Positions 26,491 to 35,881 of a DNA stretch of 64,000 nt are shown here, in pieces. Origin of the DNA: Tenuifilaceae bacterium CYCD (lineage in GTDB: Bacteria > Bacteroidota > Bacteroidia > Bacteroidales > Tenuifilaceae); contig AP027304.1 in the NCBI GenBank assembly GCA_036322835.1, positions 2,232,001 to 2,296,000 of the forward strand. Reading direction: 5' to 3'. Below the pieces are notes generated by a model. That model saw only the letters and a list, made by a program, of their open reading frames with translations. It was not told where the DNA came from and searched no databases. A program made the position numbers and the translations under genes. How positions within the stretch are numbered: the first letter of the stretch is position 1; each line of letters starts with the position of its first letter.

Positions 26491-26804
26491 TGCTTAAAAA
26501 TTTATGGAGTTAATAAAATTGTTTACTTGGATTTGGTACGGAGTAAAACCCTTTTTGACCTTGTCCGAAACAAAATTAATACGCCGTAAGTGATAGATAA
26601 TCAATTTGGTATCTTGTGCTTTTCTTTGCTGTACCTTGCCTTAATCATTGCAAAAAGGTTGAGTTAGCGAGCAATATTTTCATCAATCGACAAATCAAAA
26701 ACAACAATTATTTTTCCCCCGAAAGGAGAAAGAAAAAAGAAAGAAGAAAAAAAGGATATGCCTTTCATTCAGCCAGTGAAGCGGCGGCTGTCAAGGTTTT
26801 TTGA

Positions 26805-26843
26805 CAAAATACTACCCGACCAACGGGAGGTGTGGAGATTTTG
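26805..26843. repeat. Structured motif, copy 1 (stem with ACTA/TGGAG internal loop)
   Basis: CAAAAT (26805-26810) pairs with ATTTTG (26838-26843) and CCCG (26815-26818) with CGGG (26824-26827). ACTA and TGGAG lie between the stems. The loop words are the same as in copy 2 while the outer stem differs by a compensatory change. Copy 1 is enclosed by further pairing (26790-26803 with 26845-26865). Confidence 0.55.
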
Positions 26844-27802
26844 GCAAAAACCCGAAGGGCTTGACCTTTACTGCCGGGAAGCGAAACGGCTATCTTTGCA
26901 TATTACTTTTTTTTCTGGGCAAAATTATAATCAACTCTTATTATTTCCCTGAGTTATACTGCCCGAAGGGCTTATAAAATAAATTTCAACTGCATTTCTT
27001 TAGGGGTGGGTGGTCGGGGGTTGGCGTGGGAGAAGCAGGATTAAACCGAAAACAGGTAAAGCAGCCTTGAGCCGGAACGAAGCGGTAAAAAACAAGCGGA
27101 GCGATAGCAGAGTTGTTTTTTGCCAGCGTAGTGGAGAGGCGCGAGCCGACTGCGAGTGGAGCAAGGGCGCTGGCAGCAGGAAGCCCGGAACGATAGTGAG
27201 GGCGGCGGACGGCTGCCGTTTACGGCAGGGCTGGCGGAGTTTTTGTTTTGGGAGCGCGTGCGTTGGAAAAAGCAAGTGCTGGACGAAATGAGGAAGTGAA
27301 GAGAAATGCAGAGAATGAACGGTTAGGGGCTTTTGTGTGGGGCGGTGAAGCTTAGTGGAGCGAAGCGGAACTATGCTGCAACCGCATGAATTGTGGGTGG
27401 AAAAGACAAATGCCCCTAAAAGTGAAATGAGCGGAATGGAACGAAACGGACGATTGAAGGACAGCTCTTGCGTGGGGTGGCGTTGCGGTGTGAATGAAGG
27501 AATGCAGCTTTGCAGAATGACTAAACGAACACGGCAAAAGACACAAGGGAGCGACCACAAAAACTGTGACAGCCCGATTAGCCCGCAGCGACCCGCAGGC
27601 GAGCACAACAATAAGCGGCGGCTGCCCCCTGTATAAAAAATATATGAGTGAAACGAATACCTTATTGGGGTTTCAGGGGGCAGGAGTAGCCGCGAATGAG
27701 GAATGAACGAGCGAGTGTAGCAAAACAAGCAGGCACGCAAGCATGAGCACCTACCGGAGCGCAATGCTTAGTGTGGCTGCGTTAGCTGACAAGGGCAGAC
27801 GG

Positions 27803-27832
27803 AAAAATACTACCCGAAGGGTGGAGATTTTT
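27803..27832. repeat. Structured motif, copy 2 (stem with ACTA/TGGAG internal loop)
   Basis: AAAAAT (27803-27808) pairs with ATTTTT (27827-27832), and CCC with GGG around GAA (27813-27821). ACTA and TGGAG occupy the same internal-loop positions as in copy 1, 1 kb upstream. Confidence 0.55.
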
Positions 27833-27964
27833 ACAGGCTGCTTGTTTTACCCTTGCAGCTATGTTTTTGCGAACAAAGTGAGTGATTGACGAATACCTTT
27901 TTACCTGTTCGGTTTAATCCTGCGTGGGCAGGTATTCAAATAATTTATACCGCTTAAATTAAAA

Positions 27965-28026
27965 AGAGGATATTGGGGAATTGGAGGAAATGGAACATTT
28001 CCCCGATTTCCTATAAATCCTCTATT
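27965..28026 (-). terminator. Long hairpin terminator of the Argonaute/PHP-ATPase operon
   Basis: On the minus strand AGAGGAT and ATCCTCT close an imperfect hairpin that contains GGGGAA/TTCCCC and GGAAAT/ATTTCC pairings, followed by TTTTTAATTT. It begins about 10 bp after the stop of the PHP-ATPase gene. Confidence 0.65.
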
Positions 28027-28036
28027 TCCTCAAACT

Positions 28037-30703
28037 TTATATTTTATAGATTTCTTGCCTTCGTTTAAAGGCTTGTTTGCCCCCTTCAAGTATTTCACAA
28101 CAAAGTTTTCTTGTTTTTTCATTGTCGATAGAGCCTCTTTCTATAATCATCGACTTAATGCTTGTGCTTTTTAGAGGCACTATTAACTCAGCATCCCCAA
28201 GAACAGCGATATTCGGATTATGGGTAACAATAATTACTTGTCTAAATTCTTTAATTAAGCGAAGATTTGCAACAATTGATTTGTATATAAATTCACTGTC
28301 CAAATTATCTTCGGGTTGGTCTATTAATAATGGAACTTTACTCTTTGATTGTAATAAAATTGCTAATAAAATGGATTGTTGTTGACCAAGCGAAAGTTGA
28401 TTTAATGGTCTGTTAATTGTTTTAGCAGTACCATCTTGGTCTAAAACCGTTTTAGAAACTATAATGCTCGGTTTGTCATCGAACATAAGCGAGTCGAAAT
28501 CTTCAAAATTGAAATTGTCTAATGCCTTAGATAATAATGAATTTATTTCGTCATCAGAATAAACACGACCATCTTCATCGGAAATATTTTTCATAAAGTC
28601 AAGATTTCTACTTCTTACAGCATTAGCGAAAGCAATAGGTGTACAATTAGCAACAAGCAGCTCTGATTTTTTGAGTAAACGCCATTGAGATAGACCTTTT
28701 ATTGCACTTTCAAAGGCAGGGGAGTAATTACCTTGTTTGTATTTCACAGAAACAAAAAAATTATCAACACTGTTTTTTAAGTTGTTATTTATCGTTTTAG
28801 CAAATTCAAGGTGAAAATAGTAGATTCTGTTTTTTATATCAGTTCTTGCCGCAATTAGTCCTTCTCTTTCTTTGATAAGGGCTTTTAAATCAATGTCTTT
28901 TTGTTGAAGTAATTTGAGTTTGGTTTGGTATGTTACAACATCTTTCGTGATTTGATTTATCTTACCTAAATCAAAAGGTATTCCCTTGTCTTCGAGTTCT
29001 TTTTTCTTTGCATCAATTTTACTTTGAATCTCTTTTTCTTTACCGCCCCATTCTGTTAATTGAGCTTTCAAATCTTGAATATTTTGAGCCAATTCAGTAT
29101 TTAATTCAGATTGTTTTGCGGCAACAATATTACCAAATCTTTTAACTATCTCTTTAACTTGCAGAAAATTGTCCTTCCCAACTTTAATTTCGTTACTATC
29201 AATAGTTTCAAAATTATTGAATATGGTTTTATCCGAAAGAATTTCTTTATACTTAGCAACTAAAGCGTTCAAATCAGTTATAATAGTGCTGCGAATTTCT
29301 CTTTCTCGAATTAAAGCTAAATGGAAGTTAACTAATTCACTTGCTTTGTCTTGCTGGAGTTGTTTTAATTTGCCTTCAAGGCTATTTTTCATTTTAGTTA
29401 CTTCGGGTATTTGAGAAACATCGATTCGCAAAGCTCTTAGTTTACTTTGATTATCGTTTAATTTTTCTCTCAAAGCATTATCCTCTGAATTTAGGTTTTC
29501 TAAGTCTAAAAACGAATTTAAAAAGTCAATTAAATATTGGGGATTTTTTTCACTGAACTGAATTGTTTTTGCTGTTTCACCTTGCCCATAACTTTCAATT
29601 TGAATTTTAGAAAGGCTATCTGGGTTTGTTGTATTGATAGTAGTTGCATTTTTTTCTCTTGAGAAATTGAAAACCTGACCTGTTTCATCCTCATATTGAA
29701 GATATATTTTTTCAGGCCACACTTCGCTATCAACAACACTCAAATCTGATTTATTGCCAGAGCTTTCCCTCAATGATTCCAACATGGTAGATTTACCAGC
29801 TCCACGCCCACCAATTATGCAGGTTAAGTTATTGCTAAAATGAATGGTTTGATTGTCAAGTAGTCCACCTTCAATATGTAACCCCACAAAACGAGGTAAT
29901 TTTTCAGGGATTAGATTCTCAATTCTAATACGGGAATTACTACTCAATAATGCTATTCTAAAGGCATTAAAGTCCAATGTATCTAATTTAATTCTGGTTA
30001 ATTTCTTCTCACCACTTGCGTTCAAACCAAGTTTGTTCAGGGTATGTGCATCAGAAGACATTAGTTTTGGTAATTCATAATTATTTTCCAGTTCTAAAGC
30101 CTGTCGTCTTTCATTTATTAACCTTTTTCTTTCTGCTGCATCTTTACTTATGTCATTATCCGTATATAAATCAACGCTATTCTTATCACTAATTTCTAAT
30201 GCAAACAAAGTATCATGAGTTAATATCGCAGACATTTTGGGGTCAAAACGATTAATCGTTTTTTCAAAGCCAGAATCCAACTCTATGTGTGCAAGAACAC
30301 CAATTCCATTATATTGCTTTGCGAGGCTTAAACATTCAACAATACCCTGAGCACAAGTTTCTTTATTATCTGAAATTGTGAGTTTACCCCTGAAGTTTTT
30401 TAAATCATCGTATTTTTCAAAATACACGAGTAAATGACCTTGTAGTGTTGAAACTTCAATACCAGGGATTACTAAAATTTTCTTACCTTGTGAATATTTA
30501 ATAGCTCTATTTGAGTTGCGGTCTTCATTGTGGTCTGTTATGGATATTATTGACAGACCCTGTTCAATAGCAGTTTCTACTATATTTTCAGGGGTCATGT
30601 TAGTGTCTGTAACATCATAAGAACCTTCCTCTCCGAAACTATGTATATGCAAGTCAGCTTTATAAAAACTGGCACCGGAATTAATAGCACTAAAATCAAT
30701 CAT
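28037..30703 (-). CDS. PHP-domain phosphoesterase fused to SMC-like ABC ATPase (TrlF-like)
   Basis: 888 residues. The N-terminal PHP domain (about 12-270) keeps its metal motifs: DLHIHS (17-22), ITDHN (55-59), GIEVST...GH (81-90), VLAHIE and a later SSDAHT. These predict an active metal-dependent phosphodiesterase/nuclease. The ATPase follows: Walker A GGRGAGKST (about residue 300), a long coiled coil (about 400-650), the ABC signature LSLGQQQS, Walker B PLLIDQPEDNLD and the switch His in IIVTHNPN, near the end. This resembles TrlF-type ATPases and SMC/RecF-like defence ATPases. It begins 28 bp after the Argonaute stop and is the last gene of the operon. Inference: the ATPase senses DNA and the PHP domain is the effector nuclease. 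Confidence 0.88.
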   Translation of the reverse strand: MIDFSAINSGASFYKADLHIHSFGEEGSYDVTDTNMTPENIVETAIEQGLSIISITDHNEDRNSNRAIKYSQGKKILVIPGIEVSTLQGHLLVYFEKYDDLKNFRGKLTISDNKETCAQGIVECLSLAKQYNGIGVLAHIELDSGFEKTINRFDPKMSAILTHDTLFALEISDKNSVDLYTDNDISKDAAERKRLINERRQALELENNYELPKLMSSDAHTLNKLGLNASGEKKLTRIKLDTLDFNAFRIALLSSNSRIRIENLIPEKLPRFVGLHIEGGLLDNQTIHFSNNLTCIIGGRGAGKSTMLESLRESSGNKSDLSVVDSEVWPEKIYLQYEDETGQVFNFSREKNATTINTTNPDSLSKIQIESYGQGETAKTIQFSEKNPQYLIDFLNSFLDLENLNSEDNALREKLNDNQSKLRALRIDVSQIPEVTKMKNSLEGKLKQLQQDKASELVNFHLALIREREIRSTIITDLNALVAKYKEILSDKTIFNNFETIDSNEIKVGKDNFLQVKEIVKRFGNIVAAKQSELNTELAQNIQDLKAQLTEWGGKEKEIQSKIDAKKKELEDKGIPFDLGKINQITKDVVTYQTKLKLLQQKDIDLKALIKEREGLIAARTDIKNRIYYFHLEFAKTINNNLKNSVDNFFVSVKYKQGNYSPAFESAIKGLSQWRLLKKSELLVANCTPIAFANAVRSRNLDFMKNISDEDGRVYSDDEINSLLSKALDNFNFEDFDSLMFDDKPSIIVSKTVLDQDGTAKTINRPLNQLSLGQQQSILLAILLQSKSKVPLLIDQPEDNLDSEFIYKSIVANLRLIKEFRQVIIVTHNPNIAVLGDAELIVPLKSTSIKSMIIERGSIDNEKTRKLCCEILEGGKQAFKRRQEIYKI

Positions 30704-30731
30704 GGCGTATTTAAATAAGTATTGTTAGTAT

Positions 30732-32813
30732 CTATAAAAACCACAGATTTGTTTTACCAAAAGAGGGTAATTCAGCATCGGAAAAATGAGGGACAATTTC
30801 GGCAACCATTTCAGGGTATTTTATGGTGATTGGAAGATTTTGCTGCTTAACTGATTTCCAATACATGCGTGAAAATTGATATACCTGATTGAGCATTTCT
30901 CTTACTTCCGGCATATTTGCCTGGTTATCCTCTTTGCTACCATTAGTTACGACCTTTGAAATTTTTACTTTAACTGGAAATAGTATGTCGTATTTCTGTG
31001 AAGTTGGATATTTGGCATTGTTGTAAAGCAAGAATTGATTGTACCCAACCTTAACATAGGTGCCACTTAACGGCATTAAATCGGCTGAATCAGAATCAAA
31101 AGCAACTATGTCGCTCGATTCCGTTTTGTTGATTGTTACAATGAATACAGGAATGTTAAAGCCTAAAGTGTATAGCATGTCTGTAATGGGTTTTGACTCT
31201 CTTTTACCCATTGTTTTGTAGTAATGAATGATAAGTCTTTTCGGCTTTTGGTCTTGATTCTGAACTAAATAAATACCGATAGCTTTGCGAATATCCTTGA
31301 TTAAATGCTCCAAGTCGTTATCCCGGTAGCAATCGAAGTTTTGGAAAATACCATCTTGATTGAAACAGAAAGCACTACCGACATATCGTTTACCAACTTT
31401 CTCAGATTTAAATGCTCCAACCCCAATAATCAAATCATTTTTTGTTCGGGACGGATTTAACTGCCACGGAATCCCTCCAATCTTTGAAAGTAATGCTATT
31501 GCTATGTTTGGTAAGTGAAAACGGAAATTGTTGCCAGCCGGATTGTCTTTATAAATAACCTGTGAAGTTATCTGTTTTTCAAGTAACATTTCTTTGATAG
31601 CAAAATAAATATCATGGTGCGGGCTGTTTACATCATCTTTCCGAACAGGACTGATATAAATTGCTACATAGTTGTAATCGTTTTTCAGGTTCTTTTGGCT
31701 AAGCTTTGTTTTTATCTCCTGAACAGCTGTTTCAAGGTTTGAAAATGTTATACTTCCGTTTGTTTCGGTTTCAAAAGGCTGTTTTATAAAGAGAGACAGA
31801 GGCTTGAATTTATAGGTTACTTCCCCTGTGTAACGGTCAGTGAATTTACCCAACCCTTCTTTGAAAAGACTGTATAGGTATTTAGAAACGGAAACATCGT
31901 CTTTGTGGTAAATGAAAAAGAACTTAACATTATTCTTAGTTGTAGCCCGAAAAGGACCATTATTGTTTATGCCGTTGTAAGGGTCAAACCCTGAGCTGTT
32001 ACCACCGAACAGCAATACATTTGAACCATCGGTTACTTTGTTGTCCTCGGGGTTTTTGAACGAATAAAAATCTTCATTGTGGAATTTGATTATTTCCTGA
32101 AAATTATCGGTAAACAAATAATTCTTAGCAAAAGCAACTATCTGTTGGCGTGTTTTAAGGTACTTGTTTTCTTTCGGTGGACGAGTTTCGGACACATTTA
32201 ATTCGGCTGCAAGCTCACGATTGATAATTGGAAATATATTTCTAATGTTTTGTTTTTGTTCCGGTGTAATGTGTTTTCTCTTGACAATTTCATTATCTGC
32301 AATCACTCTGTAACGCTCTGTTTGAATGTCGAGGCTGTCAATTGATTGATTGTAAGCTGTTGAAATGCTGTTGTAAGAAACGAGCAATTCCCAACTATCC
32401 GTTACTTTCTTGTATTGCGGAACAAGCGAAAACCTAAGGAACTGAGTTGTTTGAGTATGAGGCTGAATTGAATCTTTTATCCAGACCTCTACATTATCCA
32501 CAAAATCAAAACCAACGGCAGCCGCATTCTCTTTGAAGTAGTTATAAATTAAGTGATTGAAATAATGTTTTGCAATACGAGAATTTTCATCGAATTTTAT
32601 TGATATATCATATTTATCTCCAGTACAACCCTCTGGGTGAACAATTGAAAAGAATAGATACTCTTTGTCGGACAATTCAGGGTGTTGCTCCCAAAACTGA
32701 GGGCATTCATTACGAAACAACCTTAATGGATTTGAATTTTCCACCTTTTCAGTATAAACCGCAAGGTTTATACTTTCTGCAACTGGGGTAAATGTAAGGA
32801 GATTGATTTTCAT
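30732..32813 (-). CDS. Prokaryotic Argonaute (long type) with degenerate PIWI catalytic residues
   Basis: 693 residues, a little shorter than typical 740-residue long pAgos. The MID region begins near FFFIYHKDD (about 298) and contains a 5'-guide-pocket-like QVIYKDNPAGNNFRF; then comes the family hallmark LPNIAIALLSKIGGIPWQL (about 430-448), the PIWI domain and a C-terminal WFL aromatic end. Compared with active pAgos such as CbAgo, the first catalytic Asp (GLDVG) is Gly in IIGVGAFKS (about 464), and the second conserved Asp (IHRDG) is lost in IIHYYKTMGKRE (about 532). Slicing is therefore unlikely; guided target binding may recruit another nuclease. It starts 11 bp after hsdR and 28 bp before the PHP-ATPase, so it is cotranscribed with both. 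Confidence 0.9.
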   Translation of the reverse strand: MKINLLTFTPVAESINLAVYTEKVENSNPLRLFRNECPQFWEQHPELSDKEYLFFSIVHPEGCTGDKYDISIKFDENSRIAKHYFNHLIYNYFKENAAAVGFDFVDNVEVWIKDSIQPHTQTTQFLRFSLVPQYKKVTDSWELLVSYNSISTAYNQSIDSLDIQTERYRVIADNEIVKRKHITPEQKQNIRNIFPIINRELAAELNVSETRPPKENKYLKTRQQIVAFAKNYLFTDNFQEIIKFHNEDFYSFKNPEDNKVTDGSNVLLFGGNSSGFDPYNGINNNGPFRATTKNNVKFFFIYHKDDVSVSKYLYSLFKEGLGKFTDRYTGEVTYKFKPLSLFIKQPFETETNGSITFSNLETAVQEIKTKLSQKNLKNDYNYVAIYISPVRKDDVNSPHHDIYFAIKEMLLEKQITSQVIYKDNPAGNNFRFHLPNIAIALLSKIGGIPWQLNPSRTKNDLIIGVGAFKSEKVGKRYVGSAFCFNQDGIFQNFDCYRDNDLEHLIKDIRKAIGIYLVQNQDQKPKRLIIHYYKTMGKRESKPITDMLYTLGFNIPVFIVTINKTESSDIVAFDSDSADLMPLSGTYVKVGYNQFLLYNNAKYPTSQKYDILFPVKVKISKVVTNGSKEDNQANMPEVREMLNQVYQFSRMYWKSVKQQNLPITIKYPEMVAEIVPHFSDAELPSFGKTNLWFL

Positions 32814-32824
32814 AACCGGAACAT

Positions 32825-35800
32825 TTAATTCTTTAAAAACCTGCCACCCGATATATCCCAGAATTTATTGAAAAACGAACTGAGTTTTTCGAGTACCGAT
32901 TCTCTTTTCTTTGTACGGTCGCCTGTTGGCGTAAATCTTGAAACAGGTGGCAGAACTTTGCTTAATGCTGTGCCTGTTGATTGTACATAACCGTCACGAA
33001 AAGCATTTGTTATAAACTTGTATGTTTCTTCTTTATCCAAATTTTCATCGTTGATAATTTGGTCTAATTCTTCTACTTTCTTAGCATCAACAAACGAATG
33101 CCAATCATCATCCACATTGGTTGAAGGGGTCAACGAATCAATAAATTGTTCGATAAGCTCTTTTTTATTGCGGAGTTCCACACTGGAATCAATGGCTTTG
33201 CTAATACTGATAACAATTTCCTTGTCTTTTAAATGACCTTCGTGGTACTTCTTAATGAGTGCGAGGATATAATCAATGTTGATTTCGACCTGTTTAATCA
33301 GCTCCATTTCAAAGACTATATCATCATTTACATTTTCGTTGTCGCCTTTGCTTTTGCCTCTGAAATCGTTGTAAAGGTTAATGTACATGCTGTGATAATC
33401 CTGTACATCTCTTTCCGAAAGTATTTCATTGCCTGAAAATTCATCGAAAGTGGAAAGTATGTTTTTCACTTTCAGAATGGCACTGTAAAGCTTGATAAAT
33501 TCTTTTTGGTTTTGTTCTCCGATAATCTGTTCACCCACAGGGAATTTTTCTTGTAAGTCATCCACTAAATCAGCATAGCCGGGAATGTCTTTATCTCCTT
33601 TTTTGTAGCCGTTGTAATATTCATCGTAAGTTTTGAGCAAAACCACACCTCCGGCTTCTTTGTCGCCAAATAGGGCAATGCTCTCGTTGGTGGCTTTTTC
33701 GAGGTTGCGGAAACAAATAATATTTCCAAAGGTTTTAACCGTGTTCAAAATGCGGTTTGTGCGTGAATAGGCTTGTAAAAGCCCATGCAAACGGAGGTTT
33801 TTATCTACCCAAAGGGTATTTAAAGTGGTGGCATCAAAACCAGTAAGAAACATGTTTACCACAATCAACAAGTCAATTTCACGATTTTTCACTCGTTCGG
33901 ACACATCTTTATAATAGCTTTGGAACTTTTCACTTGAAGTATCAAAGTTCATTTTAAATATCTTGTTGTAGTCCTGTATTGCCGATTCGAGAAAGTCCCG
34001 TGAGCTTTGGTCTAAAAGGCTGGTATCTTCGAGGTTCTCATCATCAATGATTCCGTTTTCGGGGTCTTCATTCACGCCAAAACTGTAAATGGTTGCTACC
34101 TTTAACTGTTTGTCGCTTGGCAACCCCATCATTTGTTTTTGAAACTCGGTGTAATATTTCTTGGCTACTTCGATAGACGAAACGGCAAAAATGGAATTAA
34201 AACCAGCCAATCGGCGGTCTTTTAATTGGTAGAAGCTATTGCGTTTTGTTTTCTGGTCGAAATGTTCACGGATATACTTTACAATATTGCTTATTCGCTC
34301 CGGTGCTGATAATGCCCGTTCACGGTCAATGTTCCATACTTTTTCGTCCTGTATGTTTTCCTGTTCCTTCATGGTGCTGATATAGTCAATACGGAAAGGA
34401 AGTACATTTTTATCGGTAATGGCATCGACAATGGTATAGGTGTGCAATTTTGCACCGAATGCCTGTTCGGTAGTGCGTAAATCGGCACGGCTGTTACTGC
34501 TTGAATTAACGGCAAAAATTGGCGTGCCTGTAAAGCCGAACAGGTGATATTTTTTGAATGTTTTGGTAATGGCTGTGTGCATATCGCCAAACTGTGAACG
34601 GTGGCACTCATCGAAAATTATAACGATATGTTGACTAAAAACATGGTGGTTTTTCTGTTTCTTAATCAGTACAGAAAGCTTTTGTATGGTGGTAATAATA
34701 ATGTTTGCCTTGGGGTCTTCCAATTGCTTTTTAAGAATGGCAGTATTGGAATTACTGTTTGCAGCTCCTTTCTCAAACTTATCGTATTCTTTCATGGTTT
34801 GATAGTCGAGGTCTTTTCTATCCACCACAAACAGTACTTTTTCAATAAATGGCAATTTACTTGCCAGTTGAGCGGTTTTAAACGAAGTAAGCGTTTTGCC
34901 GCTTCCGGTGGTGTGCCAGATATAACCACCGCCCTCAATAGTACCAAAAGATTTGTAGTTATTTGAAACCGTTATTTTATTCAAAATACGCTCGGTAGCT
35001 ACAATTTGGTAAGGTCGCATTGCCAACAACAATTTGTCGGAAGTGAAAACACAGTATTTAGTAAGCAGATTGAGCAAAGTGTGCTTTGCGAAAAATGTGC
35101 GCCCGAAATCCATTAAATCAACAATCGGGCGGTTATTGGCATCAGCCCACCACGAAGTAAATTCAAAGCTGTTGCTGGTGCGTTTGCCTTTTTTTACCGC
35201 TCCATCGCCTAACTCCCTGATATGCGTAAAGCGGGTGGTATTGCTGTAGTATTTAGAGTAAGTACCGTTTGAAATTACAAATAGTTGCACATACTCAAAC
35301 AAACCGCAGCCAGCCCAAAACGATTCACGGTTGTATCGGTTTATCTGATTAAATGCCTCTTTAATGTCAACGCCCCGTTTTTTAAGCTCGATATGTACCA
35401 ATGGTAAGCCGTTTACCAATACCGTAACATCGTAACGATTGGCACGCTGCCCATTGTCAACCGCATATTGATTAACAACCTGTAAACGGTTGTTGTGGAT
35501 ATTCGCTTTATCAATGAGATAGATATTTTTTACTGTGCCATCGTCACGGGTAAGTAGTTGGATATGGTCTTCCTGTATAATGGTTGTTTTTTCCTCAATG
35601 CCGTTGTTTTGGTTAGCAATTTTGCCTTTGAAAAATTGCTCCCATTCCGAATTGGTAAACTGGTAATTATTCAGGGCTTCTAATTGCAGGCGCAAGTTGG
35701 CAATCAATTCGTCTTCCGAAGTGATTGGCAAATAATCGTAAGCCTGTGTTTGAAGCTGCTCAATAAATGCTTTTTCGAGGTCTGCCTCACTCTGATAAGT

Positions 35801-35881
35801 AGTTTCCTTGCGGTAGAGCGGTTGGTATTCCGCTACTACCGTACTTTCGGGGTTCTCGGCAACGAGGGCGTATTTATCCAT
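32825..35881 (-). CDS. hsdR: Type I restriction enzyme HsdR (motor/nuclease) subunit
   Basis: 1018 residues, full length. The N-terminal nuclease region contains the YDVTVLVNGLPLVHIELKKRG segment (Asp and E-x-K of the PD-(D/E)xK site, about 148-170). The SF2 translocase has Walker A IWHTTGSGKTLTSF (about 320), DECHRSQFGD (Walker B/DEAH-like) and GFTGTPIF (motif III), and a helical C-terminal domain. It cleaves DNA after ATP-driven translocation when recruited by HsdM/HsdS. It overlaps the 3' end of hsdS by 8 bp and is followed after 11 bp by the Argonaute gene, an unusual downstream partner. Confidence 0.95.
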   Translation of the reverse strand: MDKYALVAENPESTVVAEYQPLYRKETTYQSEADLEKAFIEQLQTQAYDYLPITSEDELIANLRLQLEALNNYQFTNSEWEQFFKGKIANQNNGIEEKTTIIQEDHIQLLTRDDGTVKNIYLIDKANIHNNRLQVVNQYAVDNGQRANRYDVTVLVNGLPLVHIELKKRGVDIKEAFNQINRYNRESFWAGCGLFEYVQLFVISNGTYSKYYSNTTRFTHIRELGDGAVKKGKRTSNSFEFTSWWADANNRPIVDLMDFGRTFFAKHTLLNLLTKYCVFTSDKLLLAMRPYQIVATERILNKITVSNNYKSFGTIEGGGYIWHTTGSGKTLTSFKTAQLASKLPFIEKVLFVVDRKDLDYQTMKEYDKFEKGAANSNSNTAILKKQLEDPKANIIITTIQKLSVLIKKQKNHHVFSQHIVIIFDECHRSQFGDMHTAITKTFKKYHLFGFTGTPIFAVNSSSNSRADLRTTEQAFGAKLHTYTIVDAITDKNVLPFRIDYISTMKEQENIQDEKVWNIDRERALSAPERISNIVKYIREHFDQKTKRNSFYQLKDRRLAGFNSIFAVSSIEVAKKYYTEFQKQMMGLPSDKQLKVATIYSFGVNEDPENGIIDDENLEDTSLLDQSSRDFLESAIQDYNKIFKMNFDTSSEKFQSYYKDVSERVKNREIDLLIVVNMFLTGFDATTLNTLWVDKNLRLHGLLQAYSRTNRILNTVKTFGNIICFRNLEKATNESIALFGDKEAGGVVLLKTYDEYYNGYKKGDKDIPGYADLVDDLQEKFPVGEQIIGEQNQKEFIKLYSAILKVKNILSTFDEFSGNEILSERDVQDYHSMYINLYNDFRGKSKGDNENVNDDIVFEMELIKQVEINIDYILALIKKYHEGHLKDKEIVISISKAIDSSVELRNKKELIEQFIDSLTPSTNVDDDWHSFVDAKKVEELDQIINDENLDKEETYKFITNAFRDGYVQSTGTALSKVLPPVSRFTPTGDRTKKRESVLEKLSSFFNKFWDISGGRFLKN

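Larger units (their letters stand above)
26790..27923. other. GC-rich, hairpin-dense noncoding region (possible large structured RNA)
   Basis: The only ORFs here (including one of 254 codons on minus) have low-complexity, Cys/Leu/Ser-rich translations without protein character. Long pairings are nested: 27035-27060 with 27900-27923 (24 bp, one 2-nt bulge); 27084-27095 with 27113-27124 (12 bp); 27213-27218 with 27223-27228; 27323-27336 with 27406-27419 (13 of 14); 27615-27631 with 27674-27693 (CTGCCCCCTG core); 27722-27732 with 27838-27848 (11 bp). The base composition is clearly richer in G and C than the flanking genes. A large structured RNA fits; an origin or transfer region is the alternative. 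The strand is undecided: loops are purine-rich on plus, but three CCCGAAGGG hairpins become cUUCGg tetraloops on minus. Confidence 0.6.

Noticed and set aside
27000-27764. 254-residue minus-strand ORF and overlapping plus-strand ORFs
   Set aside because: Translations are Cys/Leu/Ser/Pro-rich low-complexity sequence, and the DNA is explained by nested inverted repeats; several frames are open at once because the region is GC-rich.
26790-27923. Group II intron
   Set aside because: No reverse transcriptase/maturase ORF and no domain V-like 34-nt hairpin with an AGC triad and GAAA loop were found on either strand.
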